NCBI GenBank assembly: GCA_030998225.1
Contig: JAPYXD010000680.1
Span: forward strand, 16,058,001 to 16,122,000
Reading direction: 5' to 3'
Length of the DNA: 64,000 bases
DNA from: Diplolepis rosae
Taxonomy: Eukaryota > Arthropoda > Insecta > Hymenoptera > Diplolepididae
The number at the start of each line of letters is the position of its first letter. The first letter of the stretch is position 1. The notes beneath the pieces are model-generated. The model made no database searches, was not told the DNA's origin, and worked only from the letters and a program-made list of their open reading frames with translations. Shown piece after piece: positions 61,001-64,000 of this stretch. The translations under genes were made by a program, and so were the position numbers.

Positions 61001-62191
61001 GTACGGTCTGGTAACGCTGCTCGCCCTGGACGGCTCAGCACGTCAACAACCAATAAAAACACTGAAGCAGTGAAGAAAATTGTTTTGGAGAATCGTCGAA
61101 TCACTATTAGAAAAGTTGCTGAGGATGTCGGCATTTCGGTTGGCTCATACCATGCAATTTTTTCGAACATTTTGGGTCTGAAGTGTGTGGCAGCGAAGTT
61201 CGTTCCAAAATTGCTGAATTTTGACCTGCTCACTCGTCATTGCTTGTTCATAATTTTTTGGCCAAAAACAACAACGTAATCATGCCTCAGCCAACGTATT
61301 CACCAGATTTAGCCCCCTATGACTTTTTCCTGTTCCCGAGATTGCAGAGGCCCATGAAAGGACGGCGTTTTGCCACGATTGAGGAGATAAAAACCGAATT
61401 GCTGAGAGAGCTTAAGGACATACCAAAAAGTGCATATCAGAAGTGATTTCAGGATTGGAAAAAACGCTGGCACAAGTGTATTAAATCTGAAGGGGATTAT
61501 TTTGAACGGAACAACATAGAAATTCATGAATAAATTAATATTTTTCTAAAAAAATGAAAATTCACCTTATTTTTTTAACAGACCTCGTATAATAATCATG
61601 TGAACTTTACAAGAAAATCGTATTATGAAGCTACAGTTAAAATTACAAATAAATTGGATAAAAATCACTCGAGTTCTACTGCTCGCCGATTAAAAAAACG
61701 TTGTTTTGAGGAAAACGCGTTTAAAGTTTTCAAACTAGGTTTTCTCTATAAAATGTACAAAATTGAAAGTTGATCATTCTTTTTAACTCAAAATAATGAT
61801 GAAATATGTTTTCGAGGACCATAATACATCATTCAAGCCAAAAAAGTCGATTTTTCCAAACATTCACGCCTCCAAATTTTTACAAACTATAAAAAAAGCA
61901 ATTTCTTCTCGAATTCCAATCAAATGATTTAAATAATTTCTGTACTGACTTAAATTGTATAACATTAATAGGGTCAATCAGTGGTTCAATCTCTCAGGCC
62001 AGACTCCATTTGGTGGTTACAAACAATCAGGAATCGGACGAGAATTGTAACTATATATTTTTTAATTGCACTAATCAAAATAATTAATCTTGAGTACTAA
62101 TAATCTGCATTGTTGTTACAGAGGTATCGATTCACTCGATCATTATATGCAAGTGAAGACCATTAACATCAAGACACCAACAAATCATTGA
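40006..62191 (+). CDS. Aldehyde dehydrogenase, ALDH1A/retinal dehydrogenase-like, copy 2
   Basis: Eleven exons: 40006-40053, 41662-41766, 42400-42501, 49170-49335, 53034-53338, 53437-53539, 53634-53815, 56926-57090, 57163-57320, 61972-62046, 62122-62191. GT-AG borders and consistent phases give 492 residues. Hallmarks are kept: [22 protein letters not shown] (Glu about 262), catalytic Cys in [11 protein letters not shown] (about 295), [25 protein letters not shown]. The Rossmann turn reads FTGSIDVG instead of FTGSTEVG, and the stretch between Glu and Cys is one residue shorter than in copy 1 and human ALDH2. Introns 1-6 sit at the same positions and phases as in copy 1. Copy 1's intron before PTVF is absent here, and two introns (after GSQ and after AKEE) are present instead. 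Introns 3, 4, 7 and 9 (3-7 kb) are filled with repeats. Probably cytosolic and functional. Confidence 0.92.
40054..42399 (+). other. Introns 1-2 of ALDH copy 2
   Basis: AT-rich intron DNA around exon 2 (41662-41766). No TE or gene is recognised. The frame at 40277-40522 has no domain. Confidence 0.5.
42620..42720. repeat. TATAGGAACC-family fragment in intron 3
   Basis: ATCCATATAGGAACCTAGCT and the following AATAGTTTCCTATGTTGACA resemble an arm of the element at 28263-29508. This is a degenerate single arm. Confidence 0.4.
42868..43930. repeat. Tandemly duplicated foldback (ACACTGAGAAAACAG) in intron 3
   Basis: A 437-bp unit is repeated about 2.4 times (starts near 42868, 43305 and 43740). 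Each unit holds a 250-bp palindrome of TTTCTTTGAATCAAAGAAA-type segments with ends CACTGAGAAAACAG / CTGTTTTCTCAGTG, followed by a 185-bp spacer containing GAAACCGGAATCTCATCTT. The third copy is internally deleted. The short frames in the spacers have no domain. Confidence 0.75.
44320..44695. repeat. Related diverged foldback in intron 3
   Basis: Clusters of ATCAAAGAAA, TTTCTTTGAT and AAACAAAT in both orientations, ending TTTTTTCTCAGTGCTTG. It is an older member of the family at 42868-43930. Confidence 0.5.
45171..45425. repeat. Foldback element in intron 3
   Basis: AGTCCCTAGGGAGTAAAAGT at 45171 is mirrored by ATTTTTACTCCTTAGGGACT ending at about 45425. The centre holds a CCCTCCCCC tract. A GCGAGAGCGAAGTTTGC segment just upstream (from 44995) may belong to an outer part. 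Confidence 0.65.
45605..47540. mobile_element. Long inverted-repeat element with an inner insertion, intron 3
   Basis: The left arm (about 45605-45960) matches, inverted, the segments 46530-46785 and 47415-47540. Shared pieces include CTTACAAAAAACC, GTCAAGCAATATTGAATTTG, GCGCAAACTTCCAG and CTATAAGC. The right arm is split at about 46790-47400 by DNA rich in TCGGCCTAA / CGGCGT units, itself apparently a foldback insertion. The centre (46160-46310) has CACTGATTATAATCAG-type palindromes. Confidence 0.6.
48318..48348 (-). ncRNA. Degenerate hammerhead-ribozyme-like motif
   Basis: On the minus strand CTGATGAG (48347-48340) is followed by a perfect 5-bp stem with a short loop (GGCTCCGATCAGAGCC, 48339-48324) and then AAAAC (48323-48319). 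A hammerhead core needs CUGAUGA, stem II, GAAA; here the G of GAAA is A, which should abolish cleavage. Motifs of this type occur in Penelope-like and other retroelements. Stems I and III were not resolved, so this is a relic at best. Confidence 0.4.
48500..48800. repeat. Palindrome-rich foldback in intron 3
   Basis: Dense variants of TTGGTTGAACCAA / TTGATTCAACGAAA in both orientations, ending ATATTTTCCAGTGTAAT. It is built like the CAAAGAAA foldbacks but with another core word, so it is a separate family member. Confidence 0.5.
49346..51480 (+). repeat. 111-bp satellite array in intron 4, about 19 copies
   Basis: Units begin near ATGTACTTACTGCTTTTTAG and recur at 49459, 49570, 49681, 49792 and 49903, an exact 111-bp period at first. 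A higher-order repeat of about 490 bp, including a shortened unit (TAGATTAGTAAAATTGG), occurs twice, near 49974 and 50464. Every unit contains CTTTTTAG, a stretch of about 21 nt, then ATCAGTAAGT. The array starts about 10 bp after the exon 4 donor and decays toward 51480. Confidence 0.9.
51490..53033 (+). other. Remainder of intron 4 of ALDH copy 2
   Basis: AT-rich intron DNA; nothing recognised beyond decayed satellite traces up to about 51680. Confidence 0.5.
54382..56868. mobile_element. TIR-bounded element carrying GATAGA satellite, intron 7
   Basis: The left end CCCTGCTGGAAGTAAAAAGA and the right end TCTTTAATTCCAGCAGGG are inverted copies. The 2.5-kb interior is mostly degenerate AGATAGAAA / TTTCTATCT hexamer-like repeats: pyrimidine strand at 54440-54720, then purine strand at 55210-56800. 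Within the latter a 161-bp higher-order unit (AGAGGTGGATAGACAAGAGA) recurs near 55576/55737, 56032/56193 and 56456/56617. Many minus-strand open frames across it are repeat artefacts. No target duplication was recognised. Confidence 0.7.
57402..57660. repeat. Foldback MITE in intron 9
   Basis: GTAGGATAACTTTTTGAATT near 57403 is mirrored by ATAAAAAAGTTATCTTACAC ending near 57660. The arms (about 100 bp) run through TTTGGAAAA and ACGTCTGT-type pieces. Confidence 0.65.
57960..59055. repeat. TCTATCTTTTTCAATC satellite tract in intron 9
   Basis: About 1.1 kb of degenerate TCTATCTTTTTCAATCT and CTATCCTTTATC units. This is the same hexamer family as the element in intron 7, in the pyrimidine orientation. 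The left end shows a brief purine-strand start (AAAAAGATAGAAATC at 57969). Confidence 0.75.
59095..59520. repeat. CACTGAAAAAACAGTATAG element in intron 9
   Basis: Repeated AACTATA/TATAGCT units follow CACTGAAAAAACAG, which resembles the ends of the intron 3 foldbacks. GTATAGTTGTCTCACTTATA near 59473 mirrors TATAGGTGAGACAGCTATAC near 59200. It interrupts the GATAGA-type satellite tract. Confidence 0.45.
59555..59822. repeat. GAGATAGAAAAAGATAG tract, end of satellite element in intron 9
   Basis: Purine-orientation units (GGGATAGAAAAAGATAG) up to CTATCTTTTTCGATC, then TTTTTACTCTTAGCAGGG at 59801-59819. The final AGCAGGG matches the right end of the intron 7 element. This is probably the right part of a second copy that includes the 57960-59055 tract. 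Confidence 0.55.
60030..61587 (+). mobile_element. Mariner element with TA target sites, interrupted by a hAT-like insert
   Basis: The ends CGAGGTCTGTTAAAGAAATA and TTTTTTTAACAGACCTCG are inverted copies, each flanked by TA (60028-60029 and 61588-61589). Pieces of the transposase are visible on the plus strand: [10 protein letters not shown] with [13 protein letters not shown] before the insert, then [28 protein letters not shown] after it, and [21 protein letters not shown] near 61290-61360 carrying the last Asp of the triad. The middle with the first two catalytic Asp is deleted (jump after [10 protein letters not shown]). Several stops occur. It is inactive. Confidence 0.85.
60421..61019. 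mobile_element. hAT-like non-autonomous element inside mariner
   Basis: CAGCGTTACCAGAC (60421) is mirrored by GTCTGGTAACGCTG (ending 61019), a perfect 14-bp terminal repeat with the CAGnG start typical of hAT. The flanks CCTGCCCT and CTCGCCCT match at 6 of 8 bases, a possible worn 8-bp duplication. ATTATGGTAC words repeat near both ends. Confidence 0.65.
61588..61971 (+). other. Last part of intron 9 of ALDH copy 2
   Basis: AT-rich; nothing recognised. Confidence 0.4.
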
Positions 62192-62256
62192 TCACTTAGA
62201 AATACAGTTCCAAGAAATGAACTTTTTTATTGATGATTCTAATTAAAAATGCAGAA

Positions 62257-62262
62257 AATAAA
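62257..62262 (+). promoter_or_regulatory. Poly(A) signal of ALDH copy 2
   Basis: AATAAA 66 bp after the stop codon at 62189-62191. Confidence 0.65.
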
Positions 62263-62405
62263 TTACGTTATTCATAAGCTTTTGATACGTAAGAAGGAGC
62301 AATGCTATGGTTCACTTTTTATTATTTATATGCGTTTAGCACCAATAATGTTTTTACATTCAACATTATAAGACCATAAGTCAAATGACTAGGTTTTCAA
62401 ATATA

Positions 62406-63956
62406 TAAGGTAAAAGCACCAATAGCCGGACGTCTAAGGAAATGTCATAAAATTTTTGTATTAATCGTTCTAAATGTGATGCGGAGTCAAGAATTGCCGC
62501 GATTATTTTGATGTATGTGTCCTCCCTACTATAACAAATGTCCATAATTGTGTTAAATCTGAATAATCCATTTTAATAATTATCCATTAAATAATGCTCT
62601 GGAGCCAATTGCCAGACGGGAAAAGTGAATTGATCCAATAACCGGACAACGCTGCACCAATACTCGGGCAAGAGGATATTATAATTTGATTGATATGTAT
62701 TCGATATTTTTTAAGCATAATAAACACTAGGAAATATTTACGGAAACATTTTTTAGGTCTACGCTTATAAAACAAATATTGAAAAGATTTTACAAATAGA
62801 ATTGTTAATGAACTTCATTCTTTTTGAGGTCTATTGAATAAGTTTAATTTATTTTGCCAATTTTTTTTCTATGAACTTTACTTTACATTTACATAATAAT
62901 ATATTTATTTAAGACTTCCGCTTCTTCGTTTTTTTGCTGGTTTTTTGTTTTATTCTTCTTTCTTTCTTTTCAAATATTATTTCTTTAAAAAATTATTCAT
63001 TATTAATCATAATTTATCATTATTATTGAAGATTTCACTCTGAAATCCATATTTTCATTGTTCTCAATGTAAAATCAACGAGAAAATAAACGTCAAATGT
63101 CAATTGAGGTTGGATTTCATATTTGACTAATTAAAATATGTTTAAAGTAATTATTTACCGAATATTTTATTGGATAGATATCTTCTATGAATTGAAAACA
63201 ATCAAATACCACATTTCTTGAAAATATTAACAGCACTTTTTAAAATTCGCATTTGTTTTTGCAATAAACTTTTCGTCCGGTGACTAGAGCGAAAATAAAA
63301 GCAGTGCAATTTAACGCCGGACACGCGTTCTGTTATTAGGCAAAACGAATATTCATTGACCTAATAACCGGATTTGAAATATTTAATTAAAGGAAAGTGT
63401 TTTTTAATTTTGAAAAATACAATGGTTTATATAAAGCGTTTGACTTTAGTGTAACTCGTATTAAAATGACAAATGAAGGTATAGTCGAGTCTCGTTTATT
63501 TCAAGTTTCACGCTCTCTTCCATGCCCCACTATTTCACATTCACGGGACGCTCTGAAGAGCGCTCGAAAGAAGTGAGAAGAGTGGGGTCGAGGTGCATCC
63601 AATCGCTATGGCAATGGGAACCCCTCACGACTTGAAATAAATAAGACTCTCGTTTCGGGGTACTTGAAATAAACGAGACTCGACTGTAAATGTAAATTTT
63701 ATTTGCTTAAAAAAGACAATGCGTCAGTTAGTTTATAGAGTAGATTTCGCTACATTTCGACCAGCCTTGTGCTTCAGTAGAGAAATTTTTTTTTCTGGAC
63801 GAAGTTTTAATTTCTAATTCAACAAATTTTGTACTTTTTTAAAGTGTACGTTTCGAGGTTTGTATACGGTACACCAAAATATCGATAAGTGATTCATAAA
63901 TCTCTAAATTTGCGAAAAATGTATGGCTCTGCCCGGCTATTGGTGCTTTTACCTTA
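62406..63956. mobile_element. 1.55-kb TIR element, AAGGTAAAAGCACCAATAGC ends
   Basis: AAGGTAAAAGCACCAATAGC (62407) is mirrored by GCTATTGGTGCTTTTACCTT near 63937-63955. The phrase AATAACCGGAC/TAATAACCGGA also recurs inside (about 62638 and 63363). No transposase is visible. It lies 215 bp beyond the stop codon of ALDH copy 2. Confidence 0.7.
63482..63686. mobile_element. Tigger-like MITE nested at the right end
   Basis: TAGTCGAGTCTCGTTTATTT and its mirror AAATAAACGAGACTCGACTG form arms of about 25 bp, with TA on both sides (63480-63481 and 63687-63688). The CAGTCGAG end and TA duplication fit pogo/Tigger. An end of the same family is at 34404-34420. The interior is GC-richer than its host element. 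Confidence 0.6.
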
Positions 63957-64000
63957 TTGTAATGTATTATTATATCCTAATAAATATATATTGTACATTT

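Noticed and set aside
1..64000. tRNA, rRNA or clear snRNA genes
   Set aside because: No cloverleaf with A/B boxes or recognisable rRNA core was noticed by eye; short or diverged cases could be missed without a tRNAscan or Rfam run.

Overview
The window is AT-rich animal nuclear DNA. Its genes have GT-AG introns, AATAAA signals and a TATA/Inr promoter, and it carries a dense arthropod-type load of mariner, DD41D Tc1/mariner, pogo/Tigger and hAT elements, THAP-domain relics and many foldback elements. I read it as an insect. Hymenoptera is possible, but nothing seen fixes the order. There is no bacterial or viral operon structure, and most open frames are chance frames in TE or repeat DNA.

Three host genes are well supported. 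NDUFB2, a small accessory subunit of respiratory complex I (100 aa, 3 exons), lies on the plus strand at 18828-19834. Converging on it on the minus strand (20180-25417) is a complete 10-exon cytosolic aldehyde dehydrogenase of the ALDH1A/retinal dehydrogenase type (486 aa). A second, diverged, complete copy (11 exons, 492 aa) lies on the plus strand at 40006-62191. The two ALDH genes are divergently oriented and share most intron positions and phases. The second copy has moved two introns around its seventh exon, and its introns have swollen to 22 kb with repeats. About 14.6 kb of TE-rich DNA separates the two starts.

Layout. 1-9.1 kb: AT-rich DNA with foldbacks, a pogo-like relic, a GC-rich island and a hAT element with a perfect 8-bp target duplication. 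9.1-11.4 kb: a nearly intact spliced pogo/Tigger transposase gene whose third catalytic Asp is Asn. 12.3-14.65 kb: an element with 300-bp inverted repeats holding two convergent gene fragments, one a THAP finger and the other resembling SWIM/YqaJ-type THAP-associated proteins. 14.7-18.5 kb: foldbacks and a nested palindromic Tigger-like element. 18.8-25.4 kb: NDUFB2 and the first ALDH gene. 25.6-39.1 kb: a TE graveyard (THAP element, three mariners, a DD41D transposase, a dead LINE, several foldbacks). 39.2-39.65 kb: a near-perfect long hairpin just upstream of the second ALDH promoter. 40-62.2 kb: the second ALDH gene, whose introns hold foldbacks, a hammerhead-like motif, a 111-bp satellite starting beside a splice donor, (GATAGA)-type satellites inside a TIR-bounded element, and a mariner interrupted by a hAT-like element. 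62.4-63.96 kb: a 1.55-kb TIR element with a Tigger-like element inside it.

The genes do not form a single pathway. NDUFB2 acts in mitochondrial NADH oxidation, and the ALDHs oxidise aldehydes with NAD(P). The most unusual content is structural: long inverted repeats, satellite-carrying elements and the two-gene THAP element.
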